Shown: positions 1 through 5,595 of the stretch, piece after piece
How the letters are laid out: every line of letters begins with the position of its first letter
Numbering within the stretch: position 1 is the first letter of the stretch
Source of the DNA: Candidatus Coatesiibacteriota bacterium
GTDB taxonomy: Bacteria; RBG-13-66-14
Length of the DNA stretch: 6,104 nucleotides
Direction of reading: 5' to 3'
NCBI GenBank assembly: GCA_014728185.1
Contig: WJMB01000132.1
Coordinates: 1-6,104 of the forward strand
The notes under the pieces: generated by a model
What the model was told of the DNA's origin: nothing
The model's input: the letters and a program-made list of their open reading frames with translations, nothing else
The model's database searches: none
Program-made: the position numbers and the translations under genes

Positions 1-43
1 GCGGTAGTCGGGCCCGCGCGGGCTCCGGGGCGCCGTTCACGCA

Positions 44-60
44 TAGCAAGAAACGTGCCA
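44..60 (-). promoter_or_regulatory. Sigma-54 (RpoN) -24/-12 promoter firing leftward out of the window
   Basis: Read on the minus strand, this is TGGCACGTTTCTTGCTA. It matches the sigma-54 consensus TGGCACG-N4-TTGCW at every specified base, with GG at 59-58 (-25/-24) and GC at 47-46 (-13/-12) in the required spacing. Transcription would start near base 34 and leave the window at base 1, so the regulated gene is outside. A promoter of this kind needs an enhancer-binding AAA+ activator bound upstream, here at about 115-260. It is downstream of birA and cannot drive the cluster described here. No other site this good was seen in either flank. Confidence 0.8.
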
Positions 61-77
61 AAGCCGGGACTGGGCTT
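61..77. repeat. Short inverted repeat abutting the sigma-54 -24 box
   Basis: AAGCC (61-65) and GGCTT (73-77) are separated by seven bases and touch the upstream edge of the -24 element. A protein bound here could affect sigma-54 polymerase, but five-base arms are common by chance in GC-rich DNA. Confidence 0.3.
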
Positions 78-234
78 GCGGCTACGGGTTGCGCCGGCCC
101 TGGTGCTACGCTCGATGACCGGGATGTGGAGGAGTGAATGACGGCTGTCGTCCGGCTGGTTGCCTTAGGGGTGAAGAGCGCCCGGGAGCTGATAAGTCCA
201 AAGAGTTTACCTTGAGCGAAATGTTGATATCTAA

Positions 235-257
235 GCAGGTGACGGGAGCAGACCTGC
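235..257. repeat. Interrupted palindrome GCAGGT-N11-ACCTGC
   Basis: Perfect six-base arms at 235-240 and 252-257 are centred about 212 bases upstream of the predicted sigma-54 start. That distance is compatible with an enhancer-binding protein site acting through DNA looping. It could also simply be a small hairpin. No known activator consensus is recognised. Confidence 0.35.
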
Positions 258-260
258 GGA

Positions 261-275
261 GACAGCGGGGCTGTC
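261..275. repeat. Hairpin GACAGC-GGG-GCTGTC
   Basis: Six-base perfect arms flank a three-base loop, immediately beside the 235-257 palindrome. On the plus strand it is followed by a moderately T-rich stretch (to about 291). The tract is interrupted, so I do not call a rho-independent terminator. On the minus strand no T run follows. Confidence 0.4.
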
Positions 276-304
276 GTTGGTCGTTCTCTTTCGAACCAGC
301 GTTG

Positions 305-350
305 CCGATGCCGTCACCCCGATCACGCGCCTGACTGTAAATGGCATCGG
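305..350. repeat. Long inverted repeat CCGATGCC...GGCATCGG
   Basis: Perfect eight-base arms lie at 305-312 and 343-350. The pairing can be continued in two ways. A G-T and a T-A pair give a ten-base stem. Alternatively, four more pairs form between 313-316 (GTCA) and 332-335 (TGAC), leaving a seven-base bulge and a 15-base loop. This is the strongest secondary-structure signal in the left flank. It lies 158 bases beyond the birA stop and lacks a T tract on either side, so it may be an attenuating or 3'-end hairpin or a protein site. No known RNA family is recognised. Confidence 0.5.
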
Positions 351-429
351 GTTGAGCCGGAGGTCACGAACTGACAGCCCGCCGGCTTGGCATGCGGTCG
401 GATACGAATGACAAACCGGGCCTTACGCT

Positions 430-442
430 GCCCTTTAAGGGC
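430..442. repeat. Small palindrome GCCCTTTAAGGGC downstream of birA
   Basis: A 13-base near-perfect palindrome lies about 65 bases past the birA stop. As RNA it would form GCCC/GGGC with a five-base loop, too weak and without a following T tract on the minus strand, so it does not qualify as an intrinsic terminator. No other terminator for the cluster was found; a factor-dependent end is possible. Confidence 0.3.
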
Positions 443-507
443 GGCCGGAAAGGAAGGTGGCGACTGCAAGGTCTGGAGCGGCGGTATCGGGGGAAGTCGG
501 GTGGGCG

Positions 508-1113
508 CTAGAGCGGCTCGGGATGGGCGGTGACCAGGGCCAGATACTCGTCGCGGATCTCCAGGGGATCGCGGAGCAGCAGCTCGTAGTGCTCGGCCAG
601 GGAGTCCAGCAGCTCGTCGAGAAGCTTCTCGAGGGCGAAGACGCGGCCGGACTCGGTGAACATCGTCGTTGCGCGATCCTGCACGTCATCGGGCAGTTGG
701 CGGCGGTCGAAGTTGACGTTGACACCGATGCCGATGACCGCGAAGGAGCTCTTCGAGCCTCGCACCTCGGTTTCGACGAGAATCCCGGCGAACTTTCGCC
801 CGCTGCAGTAGAGGTCGTTGGGGGGCTTGATCTGGACGTTCAGGTGCCTGGCGAGGGGTTCGTAGAGGGCCACGGCGGCGTACTGGGCGTAGAGGTCGTT
901 CTCGACGGCGGGCAGGTCCGGGCGCAGCAGGAGGCTGAACCACAGGCCGCCCAGCGGACTGTACCAGGTGTCTCCCCGGCGGCCCCGGCCGTTCAACTGG
1001 CTGCGGGCGACAACGACCAGGCCCTCCGGCGCTCCCGCCCGTCCGACGCGGCGGGCGATGTCGTTGGTGGAGGGCAGGTTCTCGTAACGTTCGATACGCC
1101 AGCGAATAGCCAT
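508..1113 (-). CDS. birA: Biotin-[acetyl-CoA-carboxylase] ligase, catalytic domain only
   Basis: This enzyme makes biotinyl-5'-AMP from biotin and ATP and transfers biotin to a lysine of the carboxylase carrier protein. The signatures are in order: STND (15-18), the nucleotide/biotin loop NGRGRRGDTWYSPLGG (41-56), KPPNDLY (96-102, with Lys96 matching the catalytic Lys183 of E. coli BirA), GRKFAGILVE (105-114) and GIGVNVN (128-134). KPPND replaces the commoner KWPND. The protein is 201 residues. It has no N-terminal helix-turn-helix, so it should not act as the biotin-operon repressor. It also stops after the last catalytic-domain helix and lacks the SH3-like C-terminal domain of about 50 residues found in most relatives. 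The two other forward frames past the stop show nothing like that domain, so a simple frameshift is not apparent. Start ATG 1113 is supported by AGGAG three bases upstream, overlapping the AAA+ stop codon. It is the last gene of the cluster. Confidence 0.92.
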   Translation of the reverse strand: MAIRWRIERYENLPSTNDIARRVGRAGAPEGLVVVARSQLNGRGRRGDTWYSPLGGLWFSLLLRPDLPAVENDLYAQYAAVALYEPLARHLNVQIKPPNDLYCSGRKFAGILVETEVRGSKSSFAVIGIGVNVNFDRRQLPDDVQDRATTMFTESGRVFALEKLLDELLDSLAEHYELLLRDPLEIRDEYLALVTAHPEPL

Positions 1114-1116
1114 GAT

Positions 1117-1121
1117 CTCCT
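1117..1121 (-). promoter_or_regulatory. Ribosome binding site of birA overlapping the AAA+ stop codon
   Basis: AGGAG on the minus strand shares its AG with the TAG stop (1122-1120) of the AAA+ gene and lies three bases before ATG 1113. Ribosomes ending the AAA+ frame would sit on this site, so translation of the ligase is probably coupled to that of the ATPase. Confidence 0.75.
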
Positions 1122-4100
1122 AGCGTCTTCCCTGGGCGACGTTGATCAGCTTGGTGAGCCCGCGGATGGTCTCGAAGAGGGTCGAACCCAGCTTCACGGC
1201 GGGCAGCAGAGTGGTGCCCAGGTTGCCCTCGCGCAGCTCCAGGGCACGGACCAGGGTCTGGACCTCGCCCTGGGGGATGCCGGTGGAGACGAGCTCGACC
1301 AGCTCCTCGATGTCCTCATGGAGGTCGTCGCGGCGATAGCGGCTGGTGCGCAGCAGGAACTCGAGATAGCTCTGGAGTTGCTGGCGGAAACCCTCGTCGG
1401 CGTAGCGCTTGGGGAGGTTGCTGGCCAGATAGGCGTGGATGCGCTCCGGGGTGTTGGCGGCCAGGTTGCCGATGATCCGCAGCACACCGGACTCGAGGCC
1501 GCCCAGCAGCGGGATGATGTTGGTCGAGATCGCCTCGTCCAGGGTCTTCCAGGCCTCCAGCCCCATCTGGGTTTCGACCTGGACGTCGGCCAGGATGGTC
1601 ACCAGGGGGGCGGTGCCGATGTCGCGGTAGCTGCGGGTGAGGCGGACGAAGCGGAAGAGGGTGTTCTCGATCTGGCCGCCGAGGTCGCTGGCCCGGGTGG
1701 CCAGACCGAGCTGCTCGTAGACGGTGGACTGGACGTTGCAGCGCACGGCTTTGCGCTCCGCCGCCTCGTCGGAAGGCGAGTGGAGCTCGACGAAGGCCAG
1801 GCGGCGGCGGGTGGACTGGGACAGCTTCTCCAGGCGGCGGGGTCCGTCGGGGTCGTTGAAGGTGGCCAGCAGGCGGAAGTCCCGGGGCAGGGGGATCTTG
1901 ACGTGCTCGCCCGGCGAGCTGACCACGGGGATGCGCAGGCTGTCGGCGTCGCTGGCGGCGAGGAAATCGCTGATCAGCGCCGTCCAGTCGCTGTTGTCCA
2001 GCTCGTCGAGAACCAGCCAGACGCCCTCGTATTGGGCGCCGTTGGGGGCGCGGAAGGGGGCGCGGTTGTAACCCCGGCTCTGGGACTGGTAGTTCTTGAG
2101 GATGGTCCGGGTCAGGATGCCGGAGACGGCGGAGCCGCCGTCGGGCAGTGGGTAGACCTGGCCGAGCAGATCACCGGCGCCCCAGGAGGACATGGCCTGG
2201 ACGATCTCCGGATAGATGTTCCAGATCAGGCTGGGGATCAGCCGTGCCAGGGTGGTCTTGCCGCAGCCCGTAGGTCCGCCGATAATGACGTGCTTGCCCA
2301 GCAGCAGGTTGGTGATGATGTGGGCCACCTGCTCGGAGTCGATCACCAGGTGCTCGCGGATCTTGCGGATGCCCGAGGCCACCTCGCGGGGCAGGGCCAG
2401 GGGGACGTCGGCGGGCTCCGGGGTCGCTTTCTCCCGGCTCTCCCGGGCCTCGGCGTTGCGCAGCAGGGAGTCGACGGTGGGGATCAGCAGGCTCTCGGTC
2501 TCCCCGGACTCCGTCCGGGGCCGCGGGGTCTCCGTGGGCTCCTCGTCGGCGAAGAGGTTGAGCCCCGGAGGCATGGCCGAGCCCGTCGGGACCGAGCGCG
2601 GCTTGCCTTCCTCTTTCAGCGGCGGCAGGTCCGGGAAGGAGAAGGCTTCGTCGTCATCGTCCAGAGGCTCTTCGAGCTCCCGCGAGGTCAGCGCCGGTTC
2701 CGGTGGGCTCTGCGCGTCATCGTCCTCGTCACCCAGCAGCTCCTCGAGGGGACGGAAGGGCTCTTCGGCGGTTGGTGCGGCATCGGCGTCGGCGGATTCC
2801 TCGGTCGGCTCCCGGACCTCGTGCAGTGCGGCTGGGATGGCTTCTTCACTGTCCGGCTCGGCGTCCGCTTCGGCTTTTGTTTCCGCGATCTCAGCCGGTT
2901 TGTCTTCTTGGGGCGTCTCCTCGCGCACACGTCCCAGGGTCTCCAGGCGCCGGGCGACCTCCTCCTCGACGGCTCGGTTGAAGTCATCTGTGGTCTCGGC
3001 GGTCTTGGATGGTTGAGCGTCCGGAGCTGGGCTTTCACGCAGGCGGCCCAGGGCCTCGACGCGCTCAGTCGGCGGTTGGTCGGCAACGGGCTCGGGCTCT
3101 TCTTTCACCTGTTCCTCGCGGAGCGAGGCCAGGGCGCCGATTCGTTCGTCTTTATCGCCGGGCTTTTCTTCGAGGGGTGTTTTCTCAACGGGCGCTTCTT
3201 CAGCCGGTTCGGGTCGACGGACGGGTTCGCTCCGTTCGCTGGAGATTCTCAGGTTGGCCAGGATCGAGATGTGCTCGAAGGGCTCCTCGGGGGGGGCCTG
3301 TTCGGTCGGTTCGACCGGGTCCGGCGATTCCGCGGCGGCCGGGACCGCCTCCTCGACCGGCTCGGGCCGTGGTTCGCGTCGCGGGCCGCGCTCGCTGAGC
3401 GCCCGGGCGATGTCCTCGGGGGTGGGCAGGGAGGCCCTGGACGGTTCCTCTTCTTCCAAGTCCTCGCCGACGGCCTCACCGCCGAACTCGGGCACGGGCT
3501 CGACGGGGGGCAGGTCCTCGGTGGGCGTCGTCGCCTCGGTGTCTTCAACGACGGCGGCTTCCTCATCCTCGCTGGAATCGAACTCGGCCACCGAGCGCCG
3601 GGTGCTGTCGATGACGGCACTCTCGCCGCTGGGACGCTCGAGGTCCGAATCGTCGTAGCGGGCCAGCTTGCGACGCATGCGGTGCAGCACGTCCCAGTCG
3701 ATGCCCAGCTCGATGAGCTGGCGATCCTCACGGCTTAGGCCGCCGTCCTCCTCGAGGTCGGTCAGCTCGCGGTCCAGCTTGAAGGTGTCCACGTTGTTTT
3801 CGGATACAACACGCCCGCCCTGGGAGAGATCCAGGCTGACCTCGCCGTAACTGCGCCGCTCCTCGTCGCGGTCCAACTCCAGCCCGGGGGCGCCGATAAT
3901 CAGCGAGTCATCGTCGGTGTCCAGGCGCAGCTCGTGCTCGCCGCTTGTTGTGCCGGACGTGATCCGCTCGGCCCGTTCCTCGCGAAGGGGCACGCTGAGG
4001 CCGGGCTCGCCGGCCACATCGAAGACCGACTCGCCGGCGGCGGCGTCGCGGGCCACGGTCTCGGCGATTCGCTTCTCGAAGTCGTGGAGCTTGGTCACCA

Positions 4101-4686
4101 TGGGCTTCTCGGCGGCCACGTTCTCGGCCACCCGTTCCAGGGTCTCCAGCCGCTGGGCCAGGCTGGTCTTCTTGAACTGGGCGTATTGGTCCGCGGGGAG
4201 GATGAAGCCCTTGGAGAACTTGCCGCCCAGGGCCTCGACCACGTCGTCGCCGTAGGGCAGCACGACGTAATCTGTGGGCTCGGGCAGCTCCTCGAAGGGG
4301 ATGACCTCCATCGAGACCAGGCGCACCCAACAGGCCGAGTAAATGCGGTCGCCGCCTTCGCGACGGTAGGGCAGGTTGTCGTCGGGCTGGGGGACGAAGG
4401 AGCCGTCGGGGTTGTAGAGGACGCCATCGATGCGCGCGCGGAGCTTGAAGACCTGGTTACCGGCCTCGCGGGGGTCCTCGACGGGATACAGGTAGACAGG
4501 CCCTTTCTCCTCGATGACCTGATCCAGCAGGCGCACGTATGTGAGCGAGAGCCGCTGGGTCCACCAGGCGTGACCGCCGGTCTTGATCACGCGGCGGTAC
4601 TCCTTGTAAAGAGCGTCGATGCCGCCCACGCTGGCGAACTCGACGGGACGCCAGATCAGGTGGAGGTCGGGCAGGAACTGGTCCAT
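1120..4686 (-). CDS. Large AAA+ ATPase: PUA/EVE-like N-terminus, long acidic linker, McrB/MoxR-type motor
   Basis: I recognise the ATPase class but not the gene. Numbering is from ATG 4686 (1188 residues). That start is preferred over GTG 4692 because GGGGTG sits four bases before it, while the GTG has no spaced ribosome site. Residues about 1-165 look globular, mixing aromatic and beta-type segments (VYLYPVED, VFKLRARIDGVLYN, IYSACWVRL, DYVVLPYG). I infer a PUA/EVE-like fold, unproven. Residues about 213-758 are Glu/Pro/Asp/Ala-rich, probably disordered, with a repeated short motif. From about 765 comes the motor: Walker A GGPTGCGKTT (803-812), Walker B LVLDELD with D894-E895, sensor-1 Asn944 in LLATFND, the arginine segment STRRRLAFVEL (R960-962) and Arg1021 in YRDIG. 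TRRRLAFVEL resembles the ALRRRFxFI region of McrB, so AAA_5 is the best class. A helical tail of about 170 residues follows. No signal peptide or membrane segment is seen. AAA+ motors of this class usually remodel a protein or nucleic-acid partner as hexamers; the partner here is unknown. It could instead be a MoxR-type chaperone, but no VWA gene is nearby. Confidence 0.93.
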   Translation of the reverse strand: MDQFLPDLHLIWRPVEFASVGGIDALYKEYRRVIKTGGHAWWTQRLSLTYVRLLDQVIEEKGPVYLYPVEDPREAGNQVFKLRARIDGVLYNPDGSFVPQPDDNLPYRREGGDRIYSACWVRLVSMEVIPFEELPEPTDYVVLPYGDDVVEALGGKFSKGFILPADQYAQFKKTSLAQRLETLERVAENVAAEKPMVTKLHDFEKRIAETVARDAAAGESVFDVAGEPGLSVPLREERAERITSGTTSGEHELRLDTDDDSLIIGAPGLELDRDEERRSYGEVSLDLSQGGRVVSENNVDTFKLDRELTDLEEDGGLSREDRQLIELGIDWDVLHRMRRKLARYDDSDLERPSGESAVIDSTRRSVAEFDSSEDEEAAVVEDTEATTPTEDLPPVEPVPEFGGEAVGEDLEEEEPSRASLPTPEDIARALSERGPRREPRPEPVEEAVPAAAESPDPVEPTEQAPPEEPFEHISILANLRISSERSEPVRRPEPAEEAPVEKTPLEEKPGDKDERIGALASLREEQVKEEPEPVADQPPTERVEALGRLRESPAPDAQPSKTAETTDDFNRAVEEEVARRLETLGRVREETPQEDKPAEIAETKAEADAEPDSEEAIPAALHEVREPTEESADADAAPTAEEPFRPLEELLGDEDDDAQSPPEPALTSRELEEPLDDDDEAFSFPDLPPLKEEGKPRSVPTGSAMPPGLNLFADEEPTETPRPRTESGETESLLIPTVDSLLRNAEARESREKATPEPADVPLALPREVASGIRKIREHLVIDSEQVAHIITNLLLGKHVIIGGPTGCGKTTLARLIPSLIWNIYPEIVQAMSSWGAGDLLGQVYPLPDGGSAVSGILTRTILKNYQSQSRGYNRAPFRAPNGAQYEGVWLVLDELDNSDWTALISDFLAASDADSLRIPVVSSPGEHVKIPLPRDFRLLATFNDPDGPRRLEKLSQSTRRRLAFVELHSPSDEAAERKAVRCNVQSTVYEQLGLATRASDLGGQIENTLFRFVRLTRSYRDIGTAPLVTILADVQVETQMGLEAWKTLDEAISTNIIPLLGGLESGVLRIIGNLAANTPERIHAYLASNLPKRYADEGFRQQLQSYLEFLLRTSRYRRDDLHEDIEELVELVSTGIPQGEVQTLVRALELREGNLGTTLLPAVKLGSTLFETIRGLTKLINVAQGRR
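2923..3273 (-). repeat. Protein-level repeat: four copies of R-[IVL]-x-x-L-x-x-[LV]-R in the AAA+ linker
   Basis: Four short segments in the acidic linker align without gaps: HISILANLR (residues 472-480, bases 3247-3273), RIGALASLR (515-523, 3118-3144), RVEALGRLR (542-550, 3037-3063) and RLETLGRVR (580-588, 2923-2949). Starts are 43, 27 and 38 residues apart. Each copy is amphipathic, often preceded by an acidic residue or Arg and followed by acidic residues, and is the only hydrophobic island in otherwise Glu/Pro-rich sequence. A related segment, RLETLERVA, lies at 179-187 (bases 4126-4152), near the end of the N-terminal region. The DNA of the copies has diverged, so this is a motif maintained or evolved at protein level and not a recent duplication. 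Confidence 0.65.
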
Positions 4687-4690
4687 GAAC

Positions 4691-4696
4691 ACCCCG
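4691..4696 (-). promoter_or_regulatory. Ribosome binding site that decides the AAA+ start
   Basis: GGGGTG lies four bases before ATG 4686 and within 15 bases of the nadC stop. The alternative in-frame GTG at 4692 overlaps this GGGGTG and would have no ribosome site of its own, so the ATG is preferred and the protein is two residues shorter than the maximal reading frame. Confidence 0.6.
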
Positions 4697-4701
4697 ATTC
4701 G

Positions 4702-5595
4702 CTATGCGGTCTTCCAGGAACGGGTGAAGTCGAGGGCGATGTCGGCGCAAGGGGCCGAGTGGGTCAGCGCGCCCGAGGAGATCACGTCGGGACCCAGGGC
4801 GGCGAGGGCTGCCAACTCGGCGAAGCCCACCCCGCCGGAGACCTCGCTGATCACATCGGCTTCGCGGCAGCGGGCGACGGCGTCGGCCAGCACTTCGCCC
4901 TTCATATTATCGAGCAGGCAGGCCTCGGCCCCGGCCGCCAGGGCCTCCTCGAGCTGCTCCAAACTCGTGACCTCTATCTCCAGGCGCAGGCCGTGGGGGG
5001 CTATCTCGCGCGCCGCGAGCAGAGCCGCCTCCACCCCGCCGGCGGCGATCAGGTGGTTGTCCTTGATCAGCACGCCCCCGGCCAGGTCGTGGCGGTGATT
5101 GCCCGCCCCGCCGGTACGCACGGCGTATTTGTCCAGCTCGCGCCAGCCGGGGATGGTCTTGCGGGTGTCGACCAGGCGGGGCGGCAGCGGCGGTCGCCCG
5201 CCGACGGGCAAGGCCTCCCAGGCCCGCCGCAGTTCCCCGGTCCAGTCCCGGGCCCGGGTGGCCACGCCGCAGAGCCGGCCGAGGAAGTTGAGCGCCGGAC
5301 GCTCCAGGCTGAGCAGTTCCCGCGCCGGACCAGAGACCCGGGCGATGGTCGCCCCCGCTTCCAAATCAACGCCGTCGGCGGCCTCGGGTGCGTAGTCGAT
5401 AGCTCCACCGGACCGCTCGAAGACCGCGGCGGCGATCGCCACGCCGCAGAGGCGCAGGGCCTGACGGGCGACGATCACACCCTCGGCGTGGCGGTCCGCC
5501 GGGATCGTCGCCAGACTGGTGTAGTCCGCCGAGGGTCGGTCCTCGGCCAGGGCCGCGTCGATGAGGGCGTGGACCTGGGGGCTGATCAGCGACAC
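4702..5595 (-). CDS. nadC: Nicotinate-nucleotide pyrophosphorylase (quinolinate phosphoribosyltransferase)
   Basis: This enzyme converts quinolinate and PRPP to nicotinate mononucleotide, CO2 and pyrophosphate, the entry step of de novo NAD synthesis in the cytoplasm. The 297 residues match the usual family length and carry the family signatures in order: ERPALNFLGRLCG (98-110), DTRKTIPG (143-150), the GGAGNHRHDL loop (162-171), IKDNH (177-181), EIEV (206-209), LLDNM (227-231), SGGV (253-256) and a terminal SGALTHSA phosphate-binding segment (274-281). The Arg, His, Lys, Glu and Asp residues expected in the active site are therefore present. The start is GTG at 5595, chosen because GAGAGG lies five bases upstream. 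The segment between the ERPALNF helix and DTRKT is about a dozen residues longer than in the E. coli enzyme as I recall it, with a Pro/Gly-rich stretch around 128-140. It is the first gene of the cluster, and its stop lies 15 bases before the AAA+ gene. Identity is secure from the motifs. Confidence 0.97.
   Translation of the reverse strand: MSLISPQVHALIDAALAEDRPSADYTSLATIPADRHAEGVIVARQALRLCGVAIAAAVFERSGGAIDYAPEAADGVDLEAGATIARVSGPARELLSLERPALNFLGRLCGVATRARDWTGELRRAWEALPVGGRPPLPPRLVDTRKTIPGWRELDKYAVRTGGAGNHRHDLAGGVLIKDNHLIAAGGVEAALLAAREIAPHGLRLEIEVTSLEQLEEALAAGAEACLLDNMKGEVLADAVARCREADVISEVSGGVGFAELAALAALGPDVISSGALTHSAPCADIALDFTRSWKTA

Larger units (their letters stand above)
61..507. other. 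Left intergenic region, no supported gene
   Basis: About 450 bases lie between the birA stop and the leftward sigma-54 promoter. No tRNA, rRNA, tmRNA, RNase P RNA or riboswitch signature was recognised on either strand. A plus-strand frame from 134 (66 codons) and an overlapping ATG at 138 with GGAGG upstream (25 codons) exist but have no protein-like character. The region is rich in short inverted repeats, consistent with a regulatory zone for the sigma-54 promoter. Confidence 0.6.

Noticed and set aside
281..300. tRNA T-arm-like GGTTCGA on the minus strand near 291-300 (and again near 5690-5697)
   Set aside because: The flanking bases cannot form the five-pair T stem, and no acceptor, D or anticodon arm is found at the proper distances.
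134..334. A 66-codon plus-strand frame, and a 25-codon frame from ATG 138 with GGAGG upstream
   Set aside because: The Shine-Dalgarno match is good, but the products are short, Arg/Cys-rich or featureless, and overlap each other in a hairpin-rich regulatory zone. No evidence of selection on the protein can be seen.
2216..3016. A 266-codon Ser/Arg-rich plus-strand frame
   Set aside because: It is a shadow of the acidic linker (Glu/Asp codons read backwards give Ser/Leu/Arg-type repeats). It lacks any protein family feature.
457..3738. A 1093-codon open frame on the plus strand
   Set aside because: It lies antisense to both birA and most of the AAA+ gene, crosses the gap between them, and translates to low-complexity Gly/Val/Leu/Asp/Gln-rich sequence with no motifs. 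The opposite strand has clear family motifs. Long antisense frames are expected opposite GC-rich genes.
1120..4686. Calling the ATPase McrB outright
   Set aside because: The McrB-like arginine segment is suggestive, but sensor-1 is followed by DPDGPRRL instead of the McrB-type ADRSL segment, and no McrC gene is visible. Only AAA_5-class membership is supported.
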